In this document: in pieces, positions 26,242-33,348 of the stretch
Position numbering within the stretch: position 1 is the first letter of the stretch
How the letters are laid out: each line of letters begins with the position of its first letter
Source of the DNA: Nitrospirota bacterium
GTDB lineage: Bacteria > Nitrospirota > Thermodesulfovibrionia > Thermodesulfovibrionales > UBA9159
Reading direction: 5' to 3'
DNA: 51,437 nt
Assembly (NCBI GenBank): GCA_023475105.1
Contig: JAMCWJ010000082.1
Coordinates: forward strand, 1-51,437
The notes under the pieces: generated by a model
Database searches by the model: none
What the model saw: the letters and a program-made list of their open reading frames with translations, nothing else
Told to the model about the DNA's origin: nothing
Program-made: the position numbers and the translations under genes

Positions 26242-27210
26242 ATGAAAAAGCTCGCAATCACCATAGGTGATCCGGCCGGCGTCGGACCGGAAGTCGTTGT
26301 ACGGTCGCTGCCCGGGATATCCGGGGACTGCCTTCCCCTGGTTGTTGGTGATCTGCCGGTGATCGAAGAAGCGGTCAGGACCTTTGCCGTTCCCTGCGAG
26401 GTCAGGACAATACGTTCTGTGGATGAAGCGTTTCCGTCTCCCCGTCTCCTCTGGTGCCTTGACCGGGGGGTGTTGACCGAATTCAGAAAGGGGAAGCCGG
26501 ACAGGGAAAATGGCAGTGCTTGCGTCGATTACGTAAGGAGGGCCGTTGCGCTCGCAACGGAGAGGAAAGTGGACGGGATCGTCACGGCGCCGATCTCGAA
26601 GGAAGCGCTGAAGCTCGCCGGGTTTCCGTGGCCCGGACATACGGAGATGCTTGCGGAGTTTACGGGAACGCAGGAGTATGCGATGATGCTCACAGGAGGA
26701 CCGCTGAGGGTCATCCTCGTCACGATACATACCGCACTCAGGAATGTCCCGGGACTCGTTACTGAGGAAAGGGTTTTGCGGACGCTCCGGCTCGCAAAGA
26801 AGGCCTGCGACATGCTCGGCATCGAAAAGCCGGTCATCGCGGTGGCAGGGCTCAACCCCCATGCGGGAGAAGCCGGGATACTCGGCTCGGAGGAGGAGGA
26901 AGTCATCATGCCTGCGATGCAGACTGCAAAGGCAGAGGGAATCGTCGCCTACGGTCCCTATCCTCCCGATGTCGTCTTCCACAAGGCATATAAAGGAAAA
27001 GCGGATATGGTCGTCTGCATGTACCATGACCAGGGGCTGATCCCTTTGAAGATGGTCGCCTTTGAAAAAGGGGTGAACGTGACGGTCGGTCTGCCCGTCA
27101 TCCGCACTTCCCCGGACCATGGGACGGCATATGATATCGCCTGGAAGGGGGAGGCGGACCCCTCCAGCATGATCGAGGCGATACGGCTGGCAATGAAATT
27201 AAAATTGTGA
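26242..27210 (+). CDS. pdxA: 4-hydroxythreonine-4-phosphate dehydrogenase
   Basis: The protein has 322 residues and carries out the NAD-dependent step of DXP-dependent pyridoxal phosphate synthesis. Motifs are GDPAGVGPEVVV at the N-terminus, GIVTAPISKEAL, PGHTEMLAEF with a metal-binding His, GLNPHAGE, YHDQGLIPLKM and TSPDHGTAYDIA at the C-terminus. AGGAGGAG lies 10 nt before ATG 26242. It diverges from pgm, and a TATTAT-rich promoter region lies between about 26180 and 26210. Confidence 0.95.
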   Translation: MKKLAITIGDPAGVGPEVVVRSLPGISGDCLPLVVGDLPVIEEAVRTFAVPCEVRTIRSVDEAFPSPRLLWCLDRGVLTEFRKGKPDRENGSACVDYVRRAVALATERKVDGIVTAPISKEALKLAGFPWPGHTEMLAEFTGTQEYAMMLTGGPLRVILVTIHTALRNVPGLVTEERVLRTLRLAKKACDMLGIEKPVIAVAGLNPHAGEAGILGSEEEEVIMPAMQTAKAEGIVAYGPYPPDVVFHKAYKGKADMVVCMYHDQGLIPLKMVAFEKGVNVTVGLPVIRTSPDHGTAYDIAWKGEADPSSMIEAIRLAMKLKL

Positions 27211-27255
27211 CGGGATGTCCAATAATGTTGAGGAGTATTGTCTGAGGAGGCGATG

Positions 27256-28338
27256 ATGCTATTTGAATCTTTTTCATTCAGCGGCCTGAATCTCAAGAAT
27301 CGGCTCGTGCGGTCGGCGACGTATGAGAAAAGGGCGGACGAGGACGGATTTGTCACCGAATCGCTCACAGAACTCTACGAAGACCTCTCACGAGGCGGAA
27401 TCGGGCTCATGATCACCGGCAATGCGCTGGTGCACCCTTCGGGCAGGAGCATCCGCCGGATGCTCTGCATCCACAGCGACATCTACATCCGGGGGCTCCG
27501 GAAACTCAGCTCTGCGGTTCATGATATCGGCGGGGTCATCGCCATTCAGCTCACGCACGGCGGCAGGCAGTCGTTCCCCATCCTTCTCGGGGGGCACGAT
27601 CCGCTGGCCCCCTCCGCCGTCTACGATAGTGCGACAGGGATCATGCCGAGGGCGATGACCGACACTGAAATATGGAAAATCGTCGACGCCTTTGCCGACG
27701 CGGCGAGACGGGCGAGGATCGCGGGTTTCGACGCTGTCCAGATCCATGGCGCCCACGGCTATCTCGTGAGCGAGTTCCTTTCCCCCTATACCAACAGACG
27801 CGATGACTACTGGGGCGGGGACGAGGAGCGGAGGTTTCACTTCCTCGAAGAGCTGTATAAGGCGGTCCGGAAGGAGGTGGGAGGGGATTACCCGGTCATG
27901 ATAAAAATGAACTGCGATGATCTGATCGAGGGAGGCCTGGAATCAGGGGGAGCCGCGGCGATAGCGCTCAGACTCGAAGAGCTCGGCATCGACGCAATCG
28001 AGGTGAGCGGCGGCATGTATGAATCGAAGGGGAAGACCTCCCGGCAGGACATCCTGAGTCCGGATCAGGAAGCATACTTCAGAAGTGCGGGGGGAGTATT
28101 TAAGAAGAGATTGAAGGTCCCGGTGATGCTCGTGGGCGGCATGAGATCGAGGGCCGTCATGGAAGATGTGCTTCAAAAAGGAGAAGCGGACCTGATCTGC
28201 CTGTCACGGCCGTTGATCCGTGAGCCCGATCTTCCGAACAAATTCAGGGCGGGCAAGGCAGCGGCGGACTGCATCTCCTGCAACGGTTGCATGGATTTCG
28301 AAAAGCTCGATATCGTGAAGTGCATACAGCTTCTCTGA
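27256..28338 (+). CDS. NADH:flavin oxidoreductase, Old Yellow Enzyme family
   Basis: The protein has 360 residues. It is an FMN-dependent TIM barrel with the family pattern FSFSGLNLKNRLVRSATYE, QLTHGGRQ, GFDAVQIHGAHGYLVSEFLSPYTNRR (active-site His pair) and VGGMRS. The C-terminus carries a Cys cluster (CISCNGCMDF) like the start of the 4Fe-4S segment in larger 2,4-dienoyl-CoA reductases, but the FAD/NAD domain is absent. The substrate is unknown; enoate reduction is typical. ATG 27256 is placed 6 nt after GAGGAGG; ATG 27253 is an alternative. It follows pdxA by about 45 nt. Confidence 0.85.
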   Translation: MLFESFSFSGLNLKNRLVRSATYEKRADEDGFVTESLTELYEDLSRGGIGLMITGNALVHPSGRSIRRMLCIHSDIYIRGLRKLSSAVHDIGGVIAIQLTHGGRQSFPILLGGHDPLAPSAVYDSATGIMPRAMTDTEIWKIVDAFADAARRARIAGFDAVQIHGAHGYLVSEFLSPYTNRRDDYWGGDEERRFHFLEELYKAVRKEVGGDYPVMIKMNCDDLIEGGLESGGAAAIALRLEELGIDAIEVSGGMYESKGKTSRQDILSPDQEAYFRSAGGVFKKRLKVPVMLVGGMRSRAVMEDVLQKGEADLICLSRPLIREPDLPNKFRAGKAAADCISCNGCMDFEKLDIVKCIQLL

Positions 28339-28626
28339 GGTCGGGGTACGCACAGCATGCTGACAAGCGCAAAGCTCAGTCGATGAGACCGACAGTCGAA
28401 TAGTTGCCGCCGCATAACCTGACAGACTGTTCCTGATTTTCCGGGGAGGCAAGTTCACCCGACAACATCACAGTCATCGCCGTTCGCAACTATCTCAAGG
28501 ATACAGCCAGTACTCAACCCGCCATTTCCGTTAATCGGCGCGTACCGGCCTCTCTTCAGCGAGTGGCAGCTTTATGGTTTAGTGCGGGTGTCCCCTGTAT
28601 TGCTGGCTTCGAGCAAATGACTCAGT
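28339..28626. other. Intergenic stretch between convergent genes
   Basis: Nothing firm is seen. On the minus strand, a 37-codon frame (stop near 28382) reads ...LASPENQEQSVRLCGGNYSTVGLID before its stop and could be the tail of a lost gene. No upstream part is present and no family is recognised. Confidence 0.3.
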
Positions 28627-28980
28627 TTATTGAACTCGGTCATCGTTCTCCCTCTTTAGGACTTTACCAAGCACATATGACACAGCCACAACGATCACAA
28701 TGCCGACAAGTCCCGATGCGAGGTATGCTATGTAGGACTTCACTCCCTTATTCCAACCGCTGAATGCATAATCCGGGATAGGCGCAGACCATACTTCAGA
28801 GATGTGTTTCAATCCTCCCGGTACATACCCCGCAATGTCTCTTATTTCCTCAACACCCCATTCACCCCAGGCGCCGCCTGCCCTGAAGAGTTCGGGGAGT
28901 ATCAGCCCCATGGGAGCAAGGAACATCAGGATACCGATTCCTGTCCAGAGTTTGCCGTAATTTGATTTCTGTGTTTTCAC
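28627..28980 (-). CDS. PDGLE-domain (CbiN/NikN-like) transporter component
   Basis: The protein has 117 residues with two membrane segments (about 12-30 and 85-105) enclosing a periplasmic loop. The loop reads FRAGGAWGEWGVEEI, GYVPGGLK and APIPDYAFSGW, which is the PDGLE domain pattern. This domain takes the place of CbiN/NikN in ECF-type nickel/cobalt transporters. The GTG start at 28980 overlaps the upstream NikM/CbiM stop as GTGA and has GGAGG upstream. It is the last gene of the operon, and no NikQ or NikO follows. Confidence 0.75.
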   Translation of the reverse strand: MKTQKSNYGKLWTGIGILMFLAPMGLILPELFRAGGAWGEWGVEEIRDIAGYVPGGLKHISEVWSAPIPDYAFSGWNKGVKSYIAYLASGLVGIVIVVAVSYVLGKVLKRENDDRVQ

Positions 28981-29666
28981 GATTGCCTCCTCAGTAGATC
29001 AGGATGCGACCTCCGTAAATAAAGCAATACCACAACGGTAACAACTGCTTCGATAATACCGAAGAGGGCAAGATGCTCGATCATAATGGCCGGGATGGTC
29101 AGTCTAAGGGGGAAAGGACTATAGATAGGTCTTCCGTCCTGCCCCACATGGAGTATCGTCTGGATACCGAGTTCGAAAGCGGTGAGAAATGCGGCAAGGT
29201 TGATACCGACATAGGAGCCGATTGCAGCACCGATGAGAAACCTTGTCCCCTGAGTACTTGTTGCTTCTCGTTGCCGTCCTGCGACGAGCCTGAAGACGGC
29301 ATATCCGACAAGAACCTCCGCAAAGGCCATGTTGAAGCAGTTTGCGCCTATCGCGGTAATCCCGCCGTCTCCAAAGACAAGGGCCTGAACAACAAGGGCT
29401 ATGGAAACTGCGATCACGGCTGTCCATGGTCCGACAAGAACCGCGATCAAGGTTGCCCCTGTTGCATGCCCTGTGGTGCCGCCAGGGATAGGGATATTGA
29501 ACATCATGACGACAAAACTGAAAGCGGCGGAGAGGGCGAGAAGCGGGATCTGAGTAGCCTTCAATGTTTTCTTGATCTGGTGTGAGGCATAAAACCATAT
29601 GGGCGCAATGGCTGCCCAGAGGCTTCCATACGTTATTGGTCCCAAATATCCGTCAGGTATATGCAT
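28977..29666 (-). CDS. CbiM/NikM-type nickel/cobalt ECF substrate-specific protein
   Basis: The protein has 229 residues. It starts MHIPDGYLGP, the Met-His N-terminus that coordinates the metal in this family, so ATG 29666 is chosen over an ATG 12 nt upstream. There are six or seven membrane segments, with IPIPGGTTGHATGATLIA and ALVFGDGGITAIGANCFNMA as characteristic loops. The start overlaps the preceding stop by one base (TAATG), and its GGAGG lies within the last codons of that gene. A candidate NikR operator upstream of the operon suggests nickel as substrate (inference). Confidence 0.88.
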   Translation of the reverse strand: MHIPDGYLGPITYGSLWAAIAPIWFYASHQIKKTLKATQIPLLALSAAFSFVVMMFNIPIPGGTTGHATGATLIAVLVGPWTAVIAVSIALVVQALVFGDGGITAIGANCFNMAFAEVLVGYAVFRLVAGRQREATSTQGTRFLIGAAIGSYVGINLAAFLTAFELGIQTILHVGQDGRPIYSPFPLRLTIPAIMIEHLALFGIIEAVVTVVVLLYLRRSHPDLLRRQS

Positions 29667-30463
29667 TAAAACCTCCATGTAATGCCGCCACGGACAGCTA
29701 TGTCCGTCTCGGCTTTGGTTAAGCCGCTCTTCAGACCCAGACCAATGTCTAAATTCTCTCTCAGTGAATAGATTACGCCACCCAAAATATATGCAGCGGG
29801 TGTGCTCGATAAACTGTCAGGGTTGGATTCCACGCCTGTATCCACCGCAAGTTTCAGGTTCTTCATCACATCGACCGCCGAGGCAAGAGAGGCATGCCAT
29901 ATGTCCTTTCGCTCATCCTCCTTGTTTTCGTTCCTGATATATGCGAGATTGAGATGAAATGCCCATGGATTCATTTCTCTTGAGGCGACGAAGTAAAGAC
30001 AGTACGTTGCCCTTCCGGCGCCAAGGCCTTTTTCTTCGTCTCCCGTGGGGATTGTGAAGCCCGGCTTCAAAGCAATACTCAACCCCTCTTTCTCATAAAA
30101 CCTCCACTTTGACTCGATCGCGATATCAGAAATGCCGTCCCCTTTCGTCATCGATTGCGGATCCTCTGAGCGCCAAAACTGATAAGGGATGGATACAATG
30201 ATGTCAACAGGGTCAATAATTCCATAGGTCAGTGTCGAAGCAACGTTGCTGTTCTTTATCGTGATCCGTTCTTCCTTATCATGGCCGTACTCACCAAACA
30301 ACTCAAGCTGAAACTTCCCTTTGCCCTGTGTGCCTGTGTCATCGGTAATCAGAGGAATGGCAGCGAAGCCATTAGCTGTAGAGAGTAAGAGAGCAAACAG
30401 AGAGACGTAAAAAGCCCAAGGGGCCGTTGTCTGAGGTATCATACTAGACGCTATTACCTTCAT
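29666..30463 (-). CDS. Predicted outer-membrane beta-barrel protein of the nickel operon
   Basis: The protein has 265 residues. A signal peptide ends near NGFA (about residue 34). The mature part begins IPLITDDTGTQGKGKFQLELFGEYG and continues with alternating hydrophobic/polar strands, ending in WRF, the terminal aromatic residue typical of outer-membrane barrels recognised by BamA. It resembles MetA-pathway/Phenol_MetA_deg-type barrels. As first gene of the NikR-associated operon, it probably lets nickel or a nickel chelate cross the outer membrane (inference). Its stop overlaps the NikM start. Confidence 0.65.
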   Translation of the reverse strand: MKVIASSMIPQTTAPWAFYVSLFALLLSTANGFAAIPLITDDTGTQGKGKFQLELFGEYGHDKEERITIKNSNVASTLTYGIIDPVDIIVSIPYQFWRSEDPQSMTKGDGISDIAIESKWRFYEKEGLSIALKPGFTIPTGDEEKGLGAGRATYCLYFVASREMNPWAFHLNLAYIRNENKEDERKDIWHASLASAVDVMKNLKLAVDTGVESNPDSLSSTPAAYILGGVIYSLRENLDIGLGLKSGLTKAETDIAVRGGITWRF

Positions 30464-30495
30464 AAGTGTTCTCCTTGTGTGGCACGAGAGGTTAA

Positions 30496-30506
30496 ATAGT
30501 GCTACC
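30496..30506 (-). promoter_or_regulatory. Shared 11-bp motif in the leader of the nickel operon
   Basis: The minus strand reads GGTAGCACTAT here. The identical 11-mer covers the nikR start (32789-32799). The core GTAGCAC resembles NikR half-sites of the GTAACAC type. Function is unproven. Confidence 0.35.
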
Positions 30507-30588
30507 CAGGAAGCAAGAACATACCTGCTTAACGTGCTTGCCTGTTGTTGCCGCTAGACTTTTCCCCCAATTGTCGCAAATTGAGAGC

Positions 30589-30643
30589 GTAATACGTTTT
30601 TCAGATTAGTAACACCATATCAGAAGCTCTTTATTTTTGTCAA
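30589..30643 (-). promoter_or_regulatory. Promoter with candidate NikR operator for the nickel operon
   Basis: On the minus strand, TTGACA (30638-30643), 18 nt and TATGGT (30614-30619) form a promoter. Overlapping the -10 and start site is GTGTTAC-N13-GTATTAC (30589-30615). This resembles the GTGTTAC-N13/14-GTAACAC operators proposed for NikR in sulfate reducers; the second arm matches 5 of 7. The position suits repression by Ni-bound NikR, whose gene is 1.8 kb upstream. Confidence 0.6.
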
Positions 30644-30727
30644 CAACCTTGAAGTAATAAAGTCTGCACTTTGAGTCTTTTGCACAGGCCCGATGCATCC
30701 ATCTTGGTTTTGTCTGCTTAAACGAGG

Positions 30728-30768
30728 AAAGGGTTCCCATGGATCAGAAGTATCCATGGGAACCCTTT
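30728..30768 (-). terminator. Strong hairpin closing the riboswitch operon
   Basis: A perfect 17-bp inverted repeat (30728-30744 and 30752-30768) with a 7-nt loop begins 6 nt after the stop of the small membrane protein gene. On the minus strand the tail is only moderately T-rich. It separates the cobalt-type operon from the nickel-type operon. Confidence 0.6.
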
Positions 30769-30773
30769 ATCAA

Positions 30774-31082
30774 TCACGTTCCGGACGATATATGTTTCTG
30801 CTCTGGCTGGCTGACCCCAGGTGATTTTTCTACTATCAATATCCTCCAATAATATCCGGCAACAAATCCTCCGATTGCTCCGGCAAGAAGAAAAACAAAA
30901 AGGAGGAGGTCTCCCTGGTCGGTATTTATCAAAGGCTTTGAGGCTTCTCTGCCGTGCTGCTTTGCATATTTCTCAACTACAGATTCATCAACGCCGGGCC
31001 ATTTTTCAGCAGCCGAGACATTAGAACAGTAGAGAGCGAATAACAGAAAGCAGGCACATAACAAGTAGACAGTATTTCTCAT
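30774..31082 (-). CDS. Small membrane protein of the cobalt transport operon
   Basis: The protein has 102 residues. A signal peptide or first membrane helix (residues 4-24) ends near VSAA. A short polar segment follows (WPGVDESVVEKYAKQHGREA), then a second membrane helix (about 60-80, LLLFVFLLAGAIGGFVAGYYW) and a polar tail. The layout (two helices around an extracytoplasmic loop) is that of CbiN, but the sequence is not CbiN. Its ATG overlaps the CbiM stop (ATGA). I infer that it is a CbiN substitute; it is not a PDGLE protein. Confidence 0.6.
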   Translation of the reverse strand: MRNTVYLLCACFLLFALYCSNVSAAEKWPGVDESVVEKYAKQHGREASKPLINTDQGDLLLFVFLLAGAIGGFVAGYYWRILIVEKSPGVSQPEQKHISSGT

Positions 31083-31840
31083 ATCGTCACCTCCTCTGCT
31101 TTTAATACGTGCATTTTAACAAGCAGGTCAGGCCTTTTTTTATACAGAAGGACAACCATACCGGCAGTTATAGCGCCTTCGAGAATTCCCAGCGGCAACT
31201 GCGTCGGTATAAAAGAAATGAGGATCTTATAGAAAAGCGGCAGGAAAGGGGAGTCGCCCCTTATGCCTGAGGCAAGTTCAGCCGATGTGGCGAGGTAAGT
31301 CGCCCAATCGGCAAAGAGTCCTGCAATAAAACCTGCTATCCAAAGATTAGCCTTGAACACTCTTAATCCTCTAAACGTAAGATATCCTGTAAACGAGCCA
31401 GTGATTCCCATGGACATGATGTTCGCGCCAAGTGTACTCAAGCCGCTGTGGGAGAGAAAGAGGGCCTGTATAAGAAGTGCGACGGATGCGACAACAACGC
31501 TTATTGCAGGACCGAGCAATATTCCTGACATGCCTGTCCCGCAGGGATGTGAACATGTGTCTGCCGTCGGCACTGGCACGGGCATACATGAGATGATAAA
31601 GACGATAGCCGCCATAAGTCCGACGAGGGGTTTGAATGACAGGTCTACTGCGGATCGCTTTCTTATCTGGTAAAGCCCATAGGCAACAAACGGAGCAGCG
31701 ACGAGGAACCATATTGCCGCCCAGTTGGCAGGCAATATCCCTTCCGAGATATGCATGGCATAAGCCCTTTCCTGAAACAACGCCAGCAACGACAGGACCG
31801 TAAATGCCAAAACCTTTTGCTGACTTGATCTTCTTTTCAT
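31079..31840 (-). CDS. cbiM: CbiM-type cobalt ECF substrate-specific protein with signal peptide
   Basis: The protein has 253 residues. A basic N-terminus and hydrophobic stretch end in YA before MHISEGILPANWAAIW. Cleavage at AYA would expose the Met-His N-terminus needed for metal binding. Six or seven membrane segments follow, with the family loops PVPVPTADTCSHPCGTG and LFLSHSGLSTLGANIMSMG. The Cys-His-Pro-Cys in the loop is notable. It lies downstream of a cobalamin riboswitch, so cobalt is the likely substrate. Start ATG 31840 is 15 nt after the Cys-rich gene. Confidence 0.9.
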   Translation of the reverse strand: MKRRSSQQKVLAFTVLSLLALFQERAYAMHISEGILPANWAAIWFLVAAPFVAYGLYQIRKRSAVDLSFKPLVGLMAAIVFIISCMPVPVPTADTCSHPCGTGMSGILLGPAISVVVASVALLIQALFLSHSGLSTLGANIMSMGITGSFTGYLTFRGLRVFKANLWIAGFIAGLFADWATYLATSAELASGIRGDSPFLPLFYKILISFIPTQLPLGILEGAITAGMVVLLYKKRPDLLVKMHVLKAEEVTI

Positions 31841-31855
31841 GATCTTGCCTCCCTG

Positions 31856-32113
31856 TTATATGGTTGTTGGTTCCTGAAGCAACTTCTTCTGATAGATCAT
31901 CGCAGAAACGGCTTCGAGGATATAGTCGTAGCCCTCTTCGGTGTGTGGGATAAAACAGGTTGAACAGTCTTTAATGCCGTTTTTAAGAACAAAGTCGCCG
32001 CCGCAGTCCAGCAGATAGAGCGGGCACCAGCAAAACAGGCATGATTTCCAGTTCTCTAAATTGTGGCAAGGGTAAAAGCTGCAGTCTTGATGGGTGAAAT
32101 ACTTGTGATTCAT
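31856..32113 (-). CDS. Cysteine-rich small domain protein (PF04071-like)
   Basis: The protein has 85 residues with nine cysteines in the pattern CSFYPCH, CLFCWCPLY, CGG, CSTC and PH. This matches the cysteine-rich small domain often found next to cobalamin and cobalt transport genes. It probably binds metal, as a chaperone or sensor; no function is proven. It is the first gene behind the cobalamin riboswitch, with GGGAGGAA about 9-12 nt before ATG 32113. Confidence 0.8.
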   Translation of the reverse strand: MNHKYFTHQDCSFYPCHNLENWKSCLFCWCPLYLLDCGGDFVLKNGIKDCSTCFIPHTEEGYDYILEAVSAMIYQKKLLQEPTTI

Positions 32114-32139
32114 GGCATTGATTCCTCCCTCGGGAATTT

Positions 32140-32325
32140 TTCTGATTGCTTTCTGGACAGGTCTTCCGGCTTAGGGCATTAATTTTGGCCTACTTGCCCG
32201 CCTTCCCATCATGACATTACTCACGACAGTGGCTCTTTGTCCGGGCTTTCGTTCCCTTCACGGCTGCGGGGCAGCGGGAGAATTTCACTCCTCTTCCCTG
32301 GCATCCTCTAAAACCACAACTGACT
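32140..32325 (-). promoter_or_regulatory. Cobalamin (AdoCbl) riboswitch
   Basis: On the minus strand the conserved elements appear in order: GATGCCAGGGAAGAG (about 32297-32311), the GTGAAATTCTCCCGCTGCCCCGC region, GCCACTG (32227-32233), GGGAAGGCGGGCAAGTAGG and the B12 box GCCGGAAGACCTGTCC (32155-32170). This is the standard class I layout. It lies between nikR and the Cys-rich gene, with the start codon about 30 nt after the aptamer, so control of translation initiation is likely. High B12 should shut off the downstream cobalt genes. Confidence 0.93.
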
Positions 32326-32373
32326 GTTATTGTTGCTTGCTGTCTTTATCACCTCCTTACAGAGAACAAATGA

Positions 32374-32790
32374 TTACCTTAGATGTTTACCCGTTGTCGT
32401 AATTGACAGTTTACCATGTTTCACACCCTTCGTCCCTATTAATCTGTCCGCAATTGCCTTTATATCCTTTGCCTTGCCTTTCACTACAATGACCTCGAGG
32501 CAGTTGTGTTCATCGAGATGAATGTGCATTGAAGAGATTATCGCATCGTAGTAATGGTGCTGAAGGTCGGCGAGCGTATCTGTCAGCTCCCTGGTATCAT
32601 GTGAATAAACTATGGTGATGGACCCCACCGTCTCAGAAGTGGAGGATTCCCATTCCTCCATAACAAGGCTGTCTCTGATAAGGTCCCTGATAGCCTCACT
32701 TCGGTTTGCGTAGCCTTTCTTCGCTATGAGACTATCAAACCTCTCAAGCAGAATTTTATCAAGCGACACGCCGAATCTTATGATCGCCAT
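32374..32790 (-). CDS. nikR: Nickel-responsive transcriptional regulator
   Basis: The protein has 138 residues. An N-terminal ribbon-helix-helix ([16 protein letters not shown]...[11 protein letters not shown]) precedes the C-terminal ACT-like metal domain. The four nickel ligands are present with exact E. coli NikR spacing: His78, His89, His91 and Cys97. It should repress nickel uptake when Ni2+ is plentiful. AGGAGGAAAGG lies before ATG 32790. It may be cotranscribed with the riboswitch operon, because no separate promoter was clear between them. Confidence 0.95.
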   Translation of the reverse strand: MAIIRFGVSLDKILLERFDSLIAKKGYANRSEAIRDLIRDSLVMEEWESSTSETVGSITIVYSHDTRELTDTLADLQHHYYDAIISSMHIHLDEHNCLEVIVVKGKAKDIKAIADRLIGTKGVKHGKLSITTTGKHLR

Positions 32791-32845
32791 AGTGCTACCT
32801 TTCCTCCTTTGGTGCTACTCTACCAATGTCTGCTTTATCTGTCAA
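32789..32845 (-). promoter_or_regulatory. nikR promoter and possible autoregulatory repeats
   Basis: On the minus strand, TTGACA (32840-32845), 17 nt and TAGAGT (32817-32822) precede nikR. Two direct GTAGCAC copies (32812-32818 and 32792-32798, 13 nt apart) overlap the -10 and the start codon. The spacing equals that of the candidate operator of the nickel operon, but the halves are direct, not inverted. Confidence 0.5.
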
Positions 32846-32908
32846 TGGGCAGTGAGAGAATCGTTGTACTTTAGCACTCATTCTTACTTGGGGGAGTTCC
32901 GGCCACGG

Positions 32909-33184
32909 TCATGTGTTTGATATCAGCCCCCAATACCTTCGCGGGCGTAAAGTCCGGCAGTTCGGTATAGGAATAGTAAAAGGCAAGGTCATTGACCATC
33001 GCCTTATATACTGTGTGTAATAAAGGGTCAGACCCTGCGTCATCTTGTAGAGAGATACGTCGTTCTCAGGCTTGGTCAGCAAATGCACATGATTGCTCAT
33101 AGGGCAGTAGGCGCGTACTGAGGTGACCCACACACCCTTCCTGAATTCCAGGGCATCAACAGTCGTCGCTCCTCTTTTTTGCAA
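32909..33184 (-). pseudogene. REP-associated tyrosine transposase (Y1_Tnp) remnant
   Basis: The frame contains the HUH core of RAYT transposases: VRAYCPMSNHVHLLTKPENDVSL with HVH, then KMTQGLTLYYTQYIRR. The N-terminal third and the catalytic tyrosine helix are missing; the C-terminal about 35 codons are unrelated. It is therefore a decayed fragment. RAYT proteins mobilise REP palindromes, and palindromic repeats occur at 12118-12142 and 18856-18880. Confidence 0.65.
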
Positions 33185-33348
33185 ATCCGGGGTTCATCTA
33201 TACAGCCGTCCCGTAAGGGAGTAAAATTCAAATAAGGGAGCGATGACATCGACCCCAAGAATGCTCTTTTTCCCGGATTATCGGCGGCAGGGAAGCCGTC
33301 TTGTTGCGCCTTAATCGAAGGGGGGAAAGGTTAAAATAGGAGGGCGGA

